Shown piece by piece: positions 33,275 to 41,967 of a stretch of DNA of 64,000 bases. The stretch comes from Lachnospiraceae bacterium (lineage in GTDB: Bacteria; Bacillota; Clostridia; Lachnospirales; Anaerotignaceae), in NCBI GenBank assembly GCA_910576545.1, contig CAJTKM010000001.1:1-64000 (forward strand), in the 5' to 3' direction. Position 1 is the stretch's first letter. The number at the start of each line of letters is the position of its first letter. A model generated the notes under the pieces. The model saw only the letters and a program-made list of their open reading frames with translations. It was not told the origin of the DNA and ran no database searches. The position numbers were made by a program, and so were the translations under genes.

Positions 33275-35458
33275 ATGGCGGATTTGGAAAATACATCATT
33301 CCAGAATAACCTGGTTTTTGCACTGGATATTGGAACAAGAAGCATCATTGGCATGGTGGGACGCCTGCAGGACGACCGCGTGAACATTCTGGCGGTGGAA
33401 AAGGCGGAGCATACCGGCCGCGCTATGGTAGACGGGCAGATAGAAAATATAGATAAGGTTGCGGCTTTGGCCGGAGAGGTCAAAAAGCGGCTGGAAAAAC
33501 AGTTGGATGTTGAGCTGAAACGCGTCAGTATTGCGGCGGCAGGGCGTGCTCTGCGTACCCAGCGCGTGACGTATGAGATTGAACTGCCTGATGTGCAGCT
33601 TGTGACAGAGGAAACCGTCAGCCGTCTGGAGGCAGGAGCCATTAGCGCGGCAGAGGCGGAGTTTTCCGGGGAAAATGAAGAGGAACAGACGCACCGCCGT
33701 TTTTATCTGGTGGGCTATTCTGTCTGTCAGTATTATCTGGACGATTACATGATGTCCAGCCTGAAAGACCATCATGGCAAGCATATCCGCGCGGATATCA
33801 TTGCAACGTTTCTGCCGGGCGAGGTGGTGGAAAGCCTGTATACCACCATGCATAAAATCGGCTTGGAGGTTGCCAGCATCACGTTGGAGCCTATTGCGGC
33901 AATCAATGCCGCGATACCCGAAAGCCTCCGCCTGCTGAACCTTGCGCTTGCTGATATCGGCGCGGGGACGTCGGATATCGCCGCATGCCGCGATGGCAGC
34001 GTGATTGGCTATACTATGGCGACGATTGCCGGAGATGAAGTGACGGAAACCATAATGAAGGAATACCTTGTTGATTTCCAGACGGCAGAAATCATAAAAT
34101 CCCAGCTGGAGGAGCGCACCGATATCTCCTTTATTGACGTGCTGGGCTTCGAGCAGAAAATTTCTTATGATGAAGTAATGAGCTGCGTTAACCAGACAAC
34201 AGAAAAGCTCTGTGCCGAGATTTCCGCGAAAATCAAGGAGGTCAATGGCGGCGTACCGTCGGCAGTGTTCCTTTCCGGCGGCGGCAGCAGGCTGAAGGGG
34301 CTGCGCGAGGGCATCATTAACGCGCTGGAAATGAACCCGGGGCGCGTTGCCATTGCAGGCAATAACTTCAAAATACACGCGTTTTCCGATACCATTGATA
34401 TCAATAACCCTGAATACGCAACGCCGATTGGTATTCTCGTTTCTTCCGGCCTGAACCTGATTAACGACAGCTTTCAGATTACACTGAACGGACGCCCGGC
34501 GAAGCTGTTCCGCAGCGGCGCGTTTACGGCGCGCGACCTGCTTATGATGAATGGGTACAGCTATCAGGATATGATTGGGCGTTCCGGCAAAAATATTGTC
34601 GTTTCCGTTAATGGGGAGCGGGTGGTTTTCTATGGCACGCATGCCGAGCCCGCCGTTTTGAAAATCAATGGGCGGGAGGGAAAACTTTCCGATACCATCC
34701 ATGCAGGGGATGAAATCACATTTACTTCTGCCGTTAACGGCACAACGCCGGACTGTACGCTGAAAGACATTCAGGGGATCGATGGCGCGAAACGTGTCAG
34801 ACTGAATGGAGAGAGTGTTGCACTGAGCACGCCGCTGAAATTCGGGGACATTATCACATTCGAGGAAGCCGATGAAGCCGGCTACGGCAGCTTTGCGGAA
34901 ACAACGGACGATGAAATCCTGGGCGGCTGGGATTATTTGGCTGAGCCTGTAATGGCTGAGGCGGCAGTAAACACCGAAGAGCCTGCAAGCGCCGAAGAGC
35001 CTGAGCCTGCAACCGTTGAGGCGGCGGTGAGCGCTGAAGTACCTGTAAGCGCCGAAGAGCCTGTAATGGCTGAGGCGGCAGTAAGCACTGAAGAGCCTGC
35101 AAATGCCGAAGAGGCTGTAAGTGAAGAAAAGGCGGATGTGTCGATGGTAGTGTCTGATGAGCCTGTGGAGCCTGCGGGTCCTGCTGGCTCCACCGCGCCC
35201 GCAGCGCCTGAAATAACCGCTGCGCCAGATGCGGTATCTGTGCCATCTATGACATTTATGCTGAACGATAAGCCCCTGACGCTGATGCGGCGGGATAAGG
35301 ATAACCCGTATCTGCTGATGGATATGCTGGAATACGCGGAACTGGATTTCAATAACCTGAAAGGGCAGGTTATATTGCAGGTCAATGGGAAAAACGGCTA
35401 TTTCCAACAGCCTTTGCGCGAAGGCGATTCGATTTCTATTTTTGAACAGGAAAAATAA
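33275..35458 (+). CDS. FtsA-like actin-family protein with C-terminal extensions
   Basis: 727 residues. The first 385 are an FtsA/PilM-type actin fold: phosphate-1 LDIGTRSIIGMVG, an SHS2-like insert, phosphate-2 ALADIGAGTSDIAA and the adenosine motif VFLSGGGSRLKGL. Ordinary FtsA has about 400-430 residues and ends in an amphipathic membrane helix; here two or three small beta-grasp-like modules follow (about 395-545), then a low-complexity Glu/Pro/Ala linker of roughly 90 residues with repeated EEPVMAEAAV-type units, then a last module resembling the earlier ones (MTFMLNDKPLTLMRR to the end). No C-terminal amphipathic helix is evident. It is monocistronic, not in a dcw cluster, so it may be a paralogue rather than the division FtsA. 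Confidence 0.85.
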   Translation: MADLENTSFQNNLVFALDIGTRSIIGMVGRLQDDRVNILAVEKAEHTGRAMVDGQIENIDKVAALAGEVKKRLEKQLDVELKRVSIAAAGRALRTQRVTYEIELPDVQLVTEETVSRLEAGAISAAEAEFSGENEEEQTHRRFYLVGYSVCQYYLDDYMMSSLKDHHGKHIRADIIATFLPGEVVESLYTTMHKIGLEVASITLEPIAAINAAIPESLRLLNLALADIGAGTSDIAACRDGSVIGYTMATIAGDEVTETIMKEYLVDFQTAEIIKSQLEERTDISFIDVLGFEQKISYDEVMSCVNQTTEKLCAEISAKIKEVNGGVPSAVFLSGGGSRLKGLREGIINALEMNPGRVAIAGNNFKIHAFSDTIDINNPEYATPIGILVSSGLNLINDSFQITLNGRPAKLFRSGAFTARDLLMMNGYSYQDMIGRSGKNIVVSVNGERVVFYGTHAEPAVLKINGREGKLSDTIHAGDEITFTSAVNGTTPDCTLKDIQGIDGAKRVRLNGESVALSTPLKFGDIITFEEADEAGYGSFAETTDDEILGGWDYLAEPVMAEAAVNTEEPASAEEPEPATVEAAVSAEVPVSAEEPVMAEAAVSTEEPANAEEAVSEEKADVSMVVSDEPVEPAGPAGSTAPAAPEITAAPDAVSVPSMTFMLNDKPLTLMRRDKDNPYLLMDMLEYAELDFNNLKGQVILQVNGKNGYFQQPLREGDSISIFEQEK

Positions 35459-35472
35459 ACGATGTGCATAAA

Positions 35473-35504
35473 AAGACCCTGTGGGATTCTCCACAGGGTT
35501 TTGC
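35473..35504 (+). terminator. Terminator after the FtsA-like gene
   Basis: ACCCTGTGG (35476-35484) pairs with CCACAGGGT, 6-base loop, then TTTT. Confidence 0.85.
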
Positions 35505-35507
35505 ATA

Positions 35508-35676
35508 TTAAGACCCTATCCGTATATTATCTACGCACAGCCTGCTTCATCTTTTCCGGCAGCCTTTGTCGCTTTTCCCTGCCGTATTACCGGTACGCCT
35601 GCAAAAAAACTCCCTGCCTGCTGAAAAATCTGACCGTGCAATCTGCACGTATCTTATTTACGGATGAGTTCTGAGA
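35508..35676. mobile_element. Family B MITE-like element, full-length copy B3
   Basis: About 169 bp; left end TTAAGACCCTATCCGTATAT, right end ATTTACGGATGAGTTCTGAG. Interior matches B1 (GCTTCATCTTTTCCGGCAG, GTCGCTTTTCCCTGCCGTA, GCAATCTGCACGTATC). It directly follows the FtsA-like terminator. Confidence 0.75.
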
Positions 35677-35725
35677 AAACGGGACAAAGAACTTTTTGCC
35701 GGACGGATTCCATATGTCTACGACT

Positions 35726-36217
35726 TCAGGGCTTTGCTTTCAGATACCGCAGAGCTGTTTGCGCTGCCAGCCCTATCAGAAGCCCTGTCACCACGCCGGA
35801 AACCAGCAGGAACGGCAGGTAATACGCCATTTTTACATTTTCTACCGCCAACGCCGCCACAACGATCTGCCCGACATTATGAAATACGCCGCCCGCGATG
35901 CTTACGCCGACAATACTGAACTGGCCTGTTTTTTTCAGCAGCGCCATAGCCGCAAAGCTGAGCAACGCGCCGGAAAGACTGTAAAGCAGACCGGCAAAGC
36001 CGGCGAACAACAGCCCGCAGAGTATCACCCGTATAAGCGATATGAAAAACGCGCTTTTTGCGTCCATATAATACAGCATAACGATGATGACAACATTCGC
36101 AAGCCCCAGCTTTACGCCCGGAATGGGTACGGGAACAGGCACAAGCAGCTCCACATAGCCCATCAGGACGGCAAGCGCGGCGAACAGCCCGTAATAGGCA
36201 ACCCTTCCCGCCTTCAT
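35726..36217 (-). CDS. Gx transporter family membrane protein
   Basis: 163 residues with about five membrane helices, of the Gx/heptaprenyl-diphosphate-synthase-component-I-like family (VKLGLANVVIIVMLYYM, RVILCGLLFAGFAGLLYSLSG is quoted in part as FAGFAGLLYSLSG, GVFHNVGQIVVAALAV). Despite the old family name, these proteins look like ECF-type transport subunits. They are commonly encoded next to a NusG-II-domain protein, as here (4-base overlap), and often near flavin or quinone biosynthesis, but the ligand is unknown. Confidence 0.8.
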   Translation of the reverse strand: MKAGRVAYYGLFAALAVLMGYVELLVPVPVPIPGVKLGLANVVIIVMLYYMDAKSAFFISLIRVILCGLLFAGFAGLLYSLSGALLSFAAMALLKKTGQFSIVGVSIAGGVFHNVGQIVVAALAVENVKMAYYLPFLLVSGVVTGLLIGLAAQTALRYLKAKP

Positions 36218-36579
36218 TGTCCTGCCACCACATCAAACGCCGCGGGACCGTCCCCTGTAATCCCGACCACCAGCTTATGCGGCAGGCAGACGATGGTTTC
36301 GCCTGTCCGGCTGATTTTTTTATGCTCCACACAAATCTGGTCGCGGCAGTCCGCATCTGTTACCATGACAGTGCCGTCCTTAACGGTGACAATATTATAG
36401 CCCTGTGGCGTTTCAATGCGTATGCTGTCGTTTTCATTCAGCGGCAGAAACGCAACGCTTTTTCCATCAATGGTAACCTCTGCTCCGCCGCCGGCTTCAG
36501 CCCCTGCGGAGTAGAACAGATAGACCCCCGCCGCCACAGCCAGTGCGCCTGCCGCAAGGAAAATGTCCGCTTTTTTCAT
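36214..36579 (-). CDS. NusG domain II-containing exported protein
   Basis: 121 residues: one N-terminal hydrophobic anchor (about 5-25, FLAAGALAVAAGVYLFY) and a NusG-II beta domain with the hallmark CRDQICVEHKKISRTGE and a later VCLPHKLVV. The two Cys of the CxxxxC loop are extracellular if the anchor is a signal. It is coupled to the Gx transporter gene; the pair is conserved in Clostridia but its substrate is not known. Confidence 0.85.
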   Translation of the reverse strand: MKKADIFLAAGALAVAAGVYLFYSAGAEAGGGAEVTIDGKSVAFLPLNENDSIRIETPQGYNIVTVKDGTVMVTDADCRDQICVEHKKISRTGETIVCLPHKLVVGITGDGPAAFDVVAGQ

Positions 36580-36648
36580 GCCCTCTGCCGCCTTTCTTTT
36601 CCGGAATCCTGCCCTTTTGCACTTTGGAAAACTGTTTTTCTATACAGG

Positions 36649-36674
36649 AAAAAAGGAAGCCTGTGCTTCCTTTT
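36649..36674 (-). terminator. Terminator of tRNA-Phe (minus strand)
   Basis: AAAAGGAAGC and GCTTCCTTTT form a 10-bp stem with a 4-base loop; on the minus strand it is followed by TT and lies 47 bases past the tRNA. Confidence 0.75.
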
Positions 36675-36720
36675 CAGCTTTTCCAAGTAGTAAGATGCTC
36701 ATACATTGAGAATAAAAAAC

Positions 36721-36793
36721 TGCCCAGAACCGGAATCGAACCAGTGACACGTGGATTTTCAGTCCACTGCTCTACCAACTGAGCTATCTGGGC
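36721..36793 (-). tRNA. tRNA-Phe(GAA)
   Basis: 73-nt cloverleaf on the minus strand: acceptor GCCCAGA/TCTGGGC, D loop AGTTGGTAGA, anticodon loop CTGAAAA (GAA at 36760-36758), TTCGATT T-loop and discriminator A. CCA is not encoded. Confidence 0.97.
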
Positions 36794-36821
36794 ATAAAAG
36801 ACAAATTCAATTTACTTGGCT

Positions 36822-36850
36822 ATCATAGCACAAAATGTTTTTTTTGTCAA
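36822..36850 (-). promoter_or_regulatory. Promoter of tRNA-Phe
   Basis: Minus strand TTGACA (36850-36845), 17-bp spacer, TATGAT (36827-36822): close to consensus, 28 bases from the tRNA. Confidence 0.85.
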
Positions 36851-36922
36851 ACACTTTTTTACAAATAAGACAAAATAATGCAAATACTGCTCAGGGAGGC
36901 GGAGTGCCTCCCTGAAAGGTAC

Positions 36923-37156
36923 TCAGTATTCCTTTCCCATCATCAGCGCCACATCCATCCATTCGGTAACCATTGCGTAAAGCTCATCGTCATCTTTCAT
37001 GCGTTCGACGGTTTCCTCGTCATTTTCGAATGTCAGAAGAAGCGTATCAAACTCATTGTAAAAATCGACGCGCCAATCCTCCCGCACGCGGCGGTATTTT
37101 TTCAGGTAATAGCAGATGTCGTCCAAGCTGCGGATTGTAAATCTGTCATGAATCAT
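36923..37156 (-). CDS. Hypothetical 77-residue protein
   Basis: Start ATG 37156 with AAAGGAGG upstream. An acidic, soluble, mostly alpha/beta protein (FTIRSLDDICYYLKKYRR, DTLLLTFENDEETVERM) with no recognised motif. It follows dut on the same strand after about 73 bases and precedes tRNA-Phe. Codon use and ribosome site support a real gene; function unknown. Confidence 0.65.
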   Translation of the reverse strand: MIHDRFTIRSLDDICYYLKKYRRVREDWRVDFYNEFDTLLLTFENDEETVERMKDDDELYAMVTEWMDVALMMGKEY

Positions 37157-37229
37157 AGCGCACCCCTCCTTTCGCACAGTATACCAAAAAACGCCATGAA
37201 AAAAAAGGGCGAATGAAAAGAAATTCCTT

Positions 37230-37664
37230 TTATTGCTTTCCCGTTGAACCGATGCCGCCGCGGTCCTCATTGCCGAGGTCTTCGGTTTCCTCAAATTCAA
37301 TTGCGGGCTGGTGCTCAAAAATGCGGAACTGACAGATACGATCGTTTACCTCAATCACCGTATCCCGCAGGGCGTAAGCGGGAAAAAACCATTGGTCGCC
37401 GTTGCCGCAGTAACTTTCGTCAACCACGCCGCAGTGGTTTGTCTGTATAATGCCGAAGTTTTTGAATGTCGAGCTTCGGGGAAGAATATGCGCTTCATAG
37501 CCCTTCGGCAGCTGCATTGCCACGCCCAGCGGTATCAGCCGGAATTCGCCCGCTTTTAACTCCACGCGCTCCGCCGCCCGGAGGTCTATCCAGTCGGATT
37601 TTCCATCAATGCAGCGGAGCTTGTCAATCTGACTGCTGAGATATTTTATCTGTATCTTTTCCAT
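37230..37664 (-). CDS. dut: dUTPase
   Basis: Trimeric dUTP diphosphatase that keeps uracil out of DNA and supplies dUMP. 144 residues. Motifs: 1 near [12 protein letters not shown] (atypical), 2 [10 protein letters not shown], 3 [14 protein letters not shown] (normally G-x-I/V-D-x-x-Y), 4 around DRICQFRIF, and 5 GGIGSTG at the C-terminal arm that closes over the substrate. The Gly-rich arm and the Asp in motif 3 are intact. The gene is 45 bases downstream of rsmG and likely in its operon. Confidence 0.9.
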   Translation of the reverse strand: MEKIQIKYLSSQIDKLRCIDGKSDWIDLRAAERVELKAGEFRLIPLGVAMQLPKGYEAHILPRSSTFKNFGIIQTNHCGVVDESYCGNGDQWFFPAYALRDTVIEVNDRICQFRIFEHQPAIEFEETEDLGNEDRGGIGSTGKQ

Positions 37665-37709
37665 AGTGTTTTCCTCTCTGTAAAAAATATTCGCATCGGT
37701 TTTGGGCAG

Positions 37710-38438
37710 TTATAAAGGCTTTTTCCCGATTTTTCCGGCTTTTCGGGGATACTGCGGCGGTGTGGGCGCGGTCTTTTCGATGAAAACCAGCTTGTGTGCA
37801 AGGTCTGTGCCGGGAATGTCCACATCGCGGATCTCTGTCAGCCTGCCGCCCAGCTTTTCCAATGCCGTCCGGCTCTCTGCGGCTTCTGCTTCGGCGTCGG
37901 GCCCTTTCAGCGCGGCAAAATATCCGCCGACCTTCACGAACGGCAGACAGTATTCCAGCAGTATGGGCAGAGCGGCAACCGCACGGGATACACAAAGGTC
38001 GAACTGCTCCCGATATGCGGGATTCTGCCCGCCGTCCTCTGCGCGGCTGTGTATGCAGGATACATTTTCCAGCCCCAGCTGTGCCGTAACTTCCTCCAGA
38101 AACCCGATGCGCTTTTGCAGAGAATCCAGAAGCGTCAGCCGGATTTCCGGACGCGCGATTTTTAACGGCAGACCGGGGAAACCCGCGCCTGTCCCTACGT
38201 CAATGACGGAAAGCGCACCCTGCCCGATGGCGGGGGCCAGACTCAGGGAGTCTGCGAAATGCTTCAGCACAACCTCCCGTTCCTCTGTGATTGCGGTCAG
38301 GTTCATTTTTTCGTTCCATTCCAATAAAAGCACAAGATATGCCATAAACTGGCGGGTTTGTTCTTCCGCCAGCGGCACTCCCATTTTTTCGCAGCAGTCT
38401 GTCAGAAGCGCGGCGGCGTTTTGCCTGTTTTTTTCCAT
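37710..38438 (-). CDS. rsmG: 16S rRNA G527 N7-methyltransferase RsmG
   Basis: SAM-dependent methyltransferase, 242 residues. Conserved blocks: WNEKMNLTAITEEREVVLKH (split: WNEKMNLTAI, EVVLKHFADS), SAM motif I VIDVGTGAGFPGLPLKI, LLDSLQKRIGFL and SRAVAALPILLEY. It methylates the 530 loop of 16S rRNA. As in many bacteria it lies close behind mnmG, but here a hypothetical gene and two family A repeats separate them. Confidence 0.95.
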   Translation of the reverse strand: MEKNRQNAAALLTDCCEKMGVPLAEEQTRQFMAYLVLLLEWNEKMNLTAITEEREVVLKHFADSLSLAPAIGQGALSVIDVGTGAGFPGLPLKIARPEIRLTLLDSLQKRIGFLEEVTAQLGLENVSCIHSRAEDGGQNPAYREQFDLCVSRAVAALPILLEYCLPFVKVGGYFAALKGPDAEAEAAESRTALEKLGGRLTEIRDVDIPGTDLAHKLVFIEKTAPTPPQYPRKAGKIGKKPL

Positions 38439-38467
38439 GTATGACCTCCTTATTTATTGCGTAAAAG

Positions 38468-38585
38468 ACATCGGGGCCCTGATCCTCGCTTTGCTCCGGT
38501 CAACGCAAAACGAGCCTTCTGCAAGGGCTTTCAGCCCTTGAACCATTTTTCAGCCGTATATTCATGCGGCTGGGGAGAAAATAAA
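38468..38585. repeat. Family A dispersed repeat, divergent copy A9
   Basis: Inverted orientation relative to A8: GCAAAACGAGCC, TGCAAGGGCTTTCAGCCCTTG and CAGCCG...CGGCTG, between rsmG and the hypothetical gene. Confidence 0.55.
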
Positions 38586-38611
38586 ATGTTTTGGCCTCCA
38601 AATTTCAGGCT

Positions 38612-39001
38612 TTATACGTTTATATCAAATTCCACTGTAATCGTTTCATTTTCGTCTATGCTAAAATACAGCTCAAACCAAAAGTCAAGCGGCTCGCCAT
38701 GGCTCTGAGGAAGATAGACTGCGGACGCACAGCTGCCCTCGAAATGCAGCAGGTCGAAATGCTGTATCTCGAACGGGTCTACCACAAATTCTGTTTCATA
38801 GTCCTCCGTCCACATCGCAAGCTGCCCGTCCAGCCACTCCGTAAACTCTGCCATACATTCCTCCTGCGTTTTGCCTTCGCCATGCCAGAGGGGGTTTATG
38901 GCAGCAATGGTGTGCAGCTTTTCATATTCGTGCCCGGCAATGCAGTCAATCAGCCGCTTTACGTCGTTTATTGCTTTTTCCCAAAATTGCGCTTCTGTCA
39001 T
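38612..39001 (-). CDS. Hypothetical acidic protein
   Basis: 129 residues from ATG 39001 (AAGGGG upstream; the longer frame is repeat A10). Soluble and acidic, with a helical N-terminus (DVKRLIDCIAGHEYEKL), conserved-looking Trp residues and a C-terminal beta part (DFWFELYFSIDENETITVE). Not recognised. It sits between mnmG and rsmG in the same orientation and may ride on the mnmG transcript. Confidence 0.65.
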   Translation of the reverse strand: MTEAQFWEKAINDVKRLIDCIAGHEYEKLHTIAAINPLWHGEGKTQEECMAEFTEWLDGQLAMWTEDYETEFVVDPFEIQHFDLLHFEGSCASAVYLPQSHGEPLDFWFELYFSIDENETITVEFDINV

Positions 39002-39051
39002 GCATATTCCCCTTTCAGCATTCTGAATTTGCGTTTTACAAATCTCTTTCT

Positions 39052-39145
39052 CCGCAAAGCGGCGGCTTTGCGGTAATAAAGTTTGGGGCCAGGCCCTTTT
39101 CAAAGGGCTTGCGGAGGTTTGGAGGCAGAGCCGCCAAGGTCTTTA
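39052..39145. repeat. Family A dispersed hairpin repeat, copy A10, overlapping the mnmG end
   Basis: GCAAAGCGGCGGCTTTGC, CCAGGCCCTTTTCAAAGGGC, GCGGAGGTTTGGAGGCAGAG. It includes the last codons and stop of mnmG (39100-39140). Nearly identical to A7. Confidence 0.75.
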
Positions 39146-41022
39146 TCTTTTCGTTTCCTCTGCTCCAAAGCAATCAGCAGTACGGAAATGTCTGCCGGCG
39201 AAACGCCTGTAATCCGCGACGCCTGCCCCAGCGAACGCGGGCGCACTGCCGTCAGCTTCTGCCGCGCCTCAATGCGCAGCCCCTGTATGCTTTCGTAGTC
39301 CATATCCTCCGGCAAAAGCCGGTTTTCCAGCTTTTTGAACTGTTCTACCTGCTTTTTCTGCTGGCTGATGTAGCCTTCGTATTTGATTTGAATGTTGACC
39401 TGCTCCCGTACGGCGGCGGGCAGATCGGGGCGTTCCGGGTCGATTTCCGCCAGCTTTTCATAATCCAGCTCCGGCCGTTTCATGAGGTCGGAAAGGCGCA
39501 CGCCTGTTTTGACCGGCGATGTGCCGTATTTTTCCAGCAGGGCAAGCAGATTTTTCTCCGGCCCCATCGTAACCGCCTGTACCCGCTCGATTTCCCCGCG
39601 TATCAGCCGTTCTTTTTCCAGCAGGGCGGTATACCGTTCTTCGGAAATCAGCCCGATTTCGTGCCCGATAGGGGTCAGCCGCTGGTCGGCATTGTCTTGC
39701 CGCAGCAAAAGCCGAAATTCCGCCCGGCTCGTCATCATGCGGTAAGGCTCCTTACTGCCTTTGTTCACAAGGTCGTCAATCAACACGCCGATGTATCCGT
39801 CCGAACGTTGTAAAATAACAGGCTCCTTGCCCTGCAAATACCGCGCGGCATTTATGCCGCCAATCAGCCCCTGTGCCGCGGCTTCTTCATAGCCGGAACT
39901 GCCGTTGAACTGCCCCGCACTGAAAAGCCCATGATAATCCTTAAATTCCAGAGAAAGCCGCAGCTGTGTCGCGTCAATGCAGTCGTATTCTATGGCATAA
40001 GCATAGCGCGTGATTTCGCAATGCTCCAGCCCGGGAATCGTGCGGTACATGGCAATCTGCACATCTTCCGGCAGGGACGAGGACATCCCCTGAATATACA
40101 TTTCTTCCGTATTTTCACCCTCCGGCTCCACAAAAAGCTGGTGACGTTCCTTATCGGCAAAACGCACTACCTTGTCCTCTATGGAAGGGCAATAGCGCGG
40201 ACCTGTGCCTTCAATCAGCCCGCCGAACAGCGGCGAGCGGTGGAGGTTGTCGCGTATGACCTGATGGGTTTTTTCGTTGGTATAGGTCAGCCAGCAGAGC
40301 GTCTGCGGGCGGGAAATTTCCTCCGGCGTATGTGTGAAGGAAAAGGGGACGATATTGTCATCGCCCGCCTGCGGCTGCATTTTTGTGAAGTCAAGTGAAT
40401 TTTTATTCATTCTGGCTGGCGTGCCTGTTTTGAAGCGGAACAGTGCAATGCCCATATCCCGCAGGCACTGGCTCAGCTTTGTGGCGGGCATAAGGTTGTT
40501 CGGTCCGCTTTCTGTGATATTTTCCCCTGTCAGGCAGCGGCTTTTCATATACGTCCCCATGCAGAGCACTGCCGCGCCGCAGGGATAGACCGCCCCGCCT
40601 GCCGTGACGACAGCCTTCACACGCGAATCCTCCATTTGGATCTCCACGATTTCCGCCTGTTTGATTTTCAGATTGGGCGTGTTTTCCAGCCGCTGTTTCA
40701 TCTCTTCATGGTAGCGCGTTTTATCTGCCTGTGCGCGCAGGGAATACACAGCGGGCCCCTTGCCGGTATTCAGCATTTTCGTCTGGATATATGTCTTGTC
40801 AATGACCTTACCCATCTCGCCGCCCAGCGCATCGATTTCGCGTACAAGGTGCCCCTTTGAGCTGCCGCCAATGGAAGGATTGCAGGGCATCATGGCAATG
40901 CTGTCCAGGCTGATGGCAAACAGCACCGTATTCATGCCGAGGCGCGCAGATGCAAGCGCGGCTTCGCAGCCTGCATGCCCGCCGCCGATAACGGCTACAT
41001 CTATCGTTTCTGCTTGATACAT
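39100..41022 (-). CDS. mnmG: tRNA uridine-5-carboxymethylaminomethyl modification enzyme MnmG
   Basis: FAD/NADH enzyme that, with MnmE, modifies U34 of several tRNAs. 640 residues from ATG 41022 (AAAGGAG upstream). FAD motif [11 protein letters not shown] near the N-terminus, [22 protein letters not shown]-like [10 protein letters not shown] region, [34 protein letters not shown] (given in part) and the C-terminal helical domain with [15 protein letters not shown]. The final residues (about [14 protein letters not shown]) are encoded by repeat A10 and are not part of the family. mnmE is not in the window. Confidence 0.95.
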   Translation of the reverse strand: MYQAETIDVAVIGGGHAGCEAALASARLGMNTVLFAISLDSIAMMPCNPSIGGSSKGHLVREIDALGGEMGKVIDKTYIQTKMLNTGKGPAVYSLRAQADKTRYHEEMKQRLENTPNLKIKQAEIVEIQMEDSRVKAVVTAGGAVYPCGAAVLCMGTYMKSRCLTGENITESGPNNLMPATKLSQCLRDMGIALFRFKTGTPARMNKNSLDFTKMQPQAGDDNIVPFSFTHTPEEISRPQTLCWLTYTNEKTHQVIRDNLHRSPLFGGLIEGTGPRYCPSIEDKVVRFADKERHQLFVEPEGENTEEMYIQGMSSSLPEDVQIAMYRTIPGLEHCEITRYAYAIEYDCIDATQLRLSLEFKDYHGLFSAGQFNGSSGYEEAAAQGLIGGINAARYLQGKEPVILQRSDGYIGVLIDDLVNKGSKEPYRMMTSRAEFRLLLRQDNADQRLTPIGHEIGLISEERYTALLEKERLIRGEIERVQAVTMGPEKNLLALLEKYGTSPVKTGVRLSDLMKRPELDYEKLAEIDPERPDLPAAVREQVNIQIKYEGYISQQKKQVEQFKKLENRLLPEDMDYESIQGLRIEARQKLTAVRPRSLGQASRITGVSPADISVLLIALEQRKRKDKDLGGSASKPPQAL

Positions 41023-41071
41023 TTTCAAAACTCCTTTGTAAGTTGGAAAGGCACGCCGCCGCCTTATGGGC

Positions 41072-41162
41072 GTTGCCATAGGAAAATTTCATTTTTTGAA
41101 GCGTCTGAAAAATCAGGATTTTTCAGAGAAATAAAATTTCAGAAGAAATTTTCTCAGGCAAC
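41072..41162. repeat. Family C fold-back element, complete copy C1
   Basis: Left arm GTTGCCATAGGAAAATTTC and CTGAAAAAT; right arm ATTTTTCAG, GAAATTTTC and GGCAAC, giving one long imperfect hairpin over 91 bases in the mnmG leader. Solo left arms recur at 47903 and 56069. Confidence 0.65.
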
Positions 41163-41174
41163 AGCCGTCAGCGT

Positions 41175-41222
41175 TTGACTTAAGAATCCAAGCCAAAAGA
41201 AAAATTTGTTTTCTTAAGTCAA
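41175..41222. repeat. Perfect 12-bp inverted repeat in the mnmG leader
   Basis: TTGACTTAAGAA (41175-41186) and TTCTTAAGTCAA (41211-41222) flank 24 bases. It could be a regulatory hairpin or another small repeat end. Confidence 0.6.
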
Positions 41223-41244
41223 GCCGCCTTTACAGGTTTCTTTT

Positions 41245-41272
41245 ATTATAAACAATATCGCGGAAAATGCAA
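41245..41272 (-). promoter_or_regulatory. Promoter of mnmG
   Basis: Minus strand TTGCAT (41272-41267), 16-bp spacer, TATAAT (41250-41245); predicted leader of about 215 bases containing the two inverted repeats above. Confidence 0.65.
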
Positions 41273-41309
41273 ATTTTTGAGTTGCTGGCTTTTCTGTGCC
41301 TTTGGAACG

Positions 41310-41334
41310 AAAAAAGGGCTTTTACAGCCCTTAT
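41310..41334 (-). terminator. Terminator of the TetR gene
   Basis: AAGGGCT and AGCCCTT pair around TTTAC; on the minus strand the stem is followed by TTTT. Confidence 0.75.
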
Positions 41335-41364
41335 GGAAATGTCAGCACAGCCTGCCGCGAAAGC

Positions 41365-41955
41365 CTAAGCCTTTGCCCGGAACCCAGCCAGAAATACGGG
41401 CATCATCTCCCGCGCGTACTGGCAAAGAGAATATTCCCCGTTGCAGATGCACCAGTCGTAAATCAAGGCCCTTTCGCAAAGCGCGTAAGCCTTGACGATT
41501 TCGTTCACAGAAACATCGGCGCGCAGTTCCCCGCGCTGCTGTCCTTCCATAATAATCTGGCGCAGCAGCTTATAGTATACCCTGTTATGGTCGAGCAGGT
41601 GTTTCGCCCCCGCCGTAATCAGCTGGGAGGAATACAGCCGCGCCACCAAATCCAGCGATACGCTGTTGTCTATCATGAGGAACAGTTCGCGGTTCAGGTA
41701 CATCAGCTTTTCAAAGCTGTCCTGTTCCGGCTGAAGCGTTGGTATCAATTCCGAATATTTATCGTCAAATAAATCAGAAAGGGAGCTTAAAAGCGCGTCC
41801 TTCCCGCTGAAATAATGGTAAAAGGAGCCTTTTGACGTGCCCGATTCTTCCACGATTTCCTCCACGGTCGTATCATCGTAGCCATGTTCATAAAACAGCT
41901 TCCACGCCGCCGCAACAATACGGCTTTTCGTATTGCGGGTATTTTTTTTTGCCAA
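41365..41955 (-). CDS. TetR-family transcriptional regulator
   Basis: 196 residues. N-terminal HTH: SRIVAAAWKLFYEHGYDDTT, VEEIVEESGTSKGSFYHYF (typical TetR). The C-terminal ligand domain is mostly helical and generic. It starts 12 bases after the DUF1887 gene and lies on the same strand, so both are probably one transcript, followed by a terminator. No operator could be recognised. Confidence 0.9.
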   Translation of the reverse strand: MAKKNTRNTKSRIVAAAWKLFYEHGYDDTTVEEIVEESGTSKGSFYHYFSGKDALLSSLSDLFDDKYSELIPTLQPEQDSFEKLMYLNRELFLMIDNSVSLDLVARLYSSQLITAGAKHLLDHNRVYYKLLRQIIMEGQQRGELRADVSVNEIVKAYALCERALIYDWCICNGEYSLCQYAREMMPVFLAGFRAKA

Positions 41956-41967
41956 ACGGGTCCCCCC

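Noticed and set aside
34950-35150. Tandem-like repeat in DNA near the end of the FtsA-like gene
   Set aside because: It encodes the Glu/Pro/Ala linker; units are degenerate and in frame.
33296-35506. 736-codon minus-strand frame opposite the FtsA-like gene
   Set aside because: Antisense shadow; His/Arg/Cys-rich composition typical of shadows.
41175-41222. Perfect inverted repeat as a TetR operator
   Set aside because: It lies in the mnmG leader, downstream of the tetR terminator and promoter side; no evidence links it to the TetR protein.
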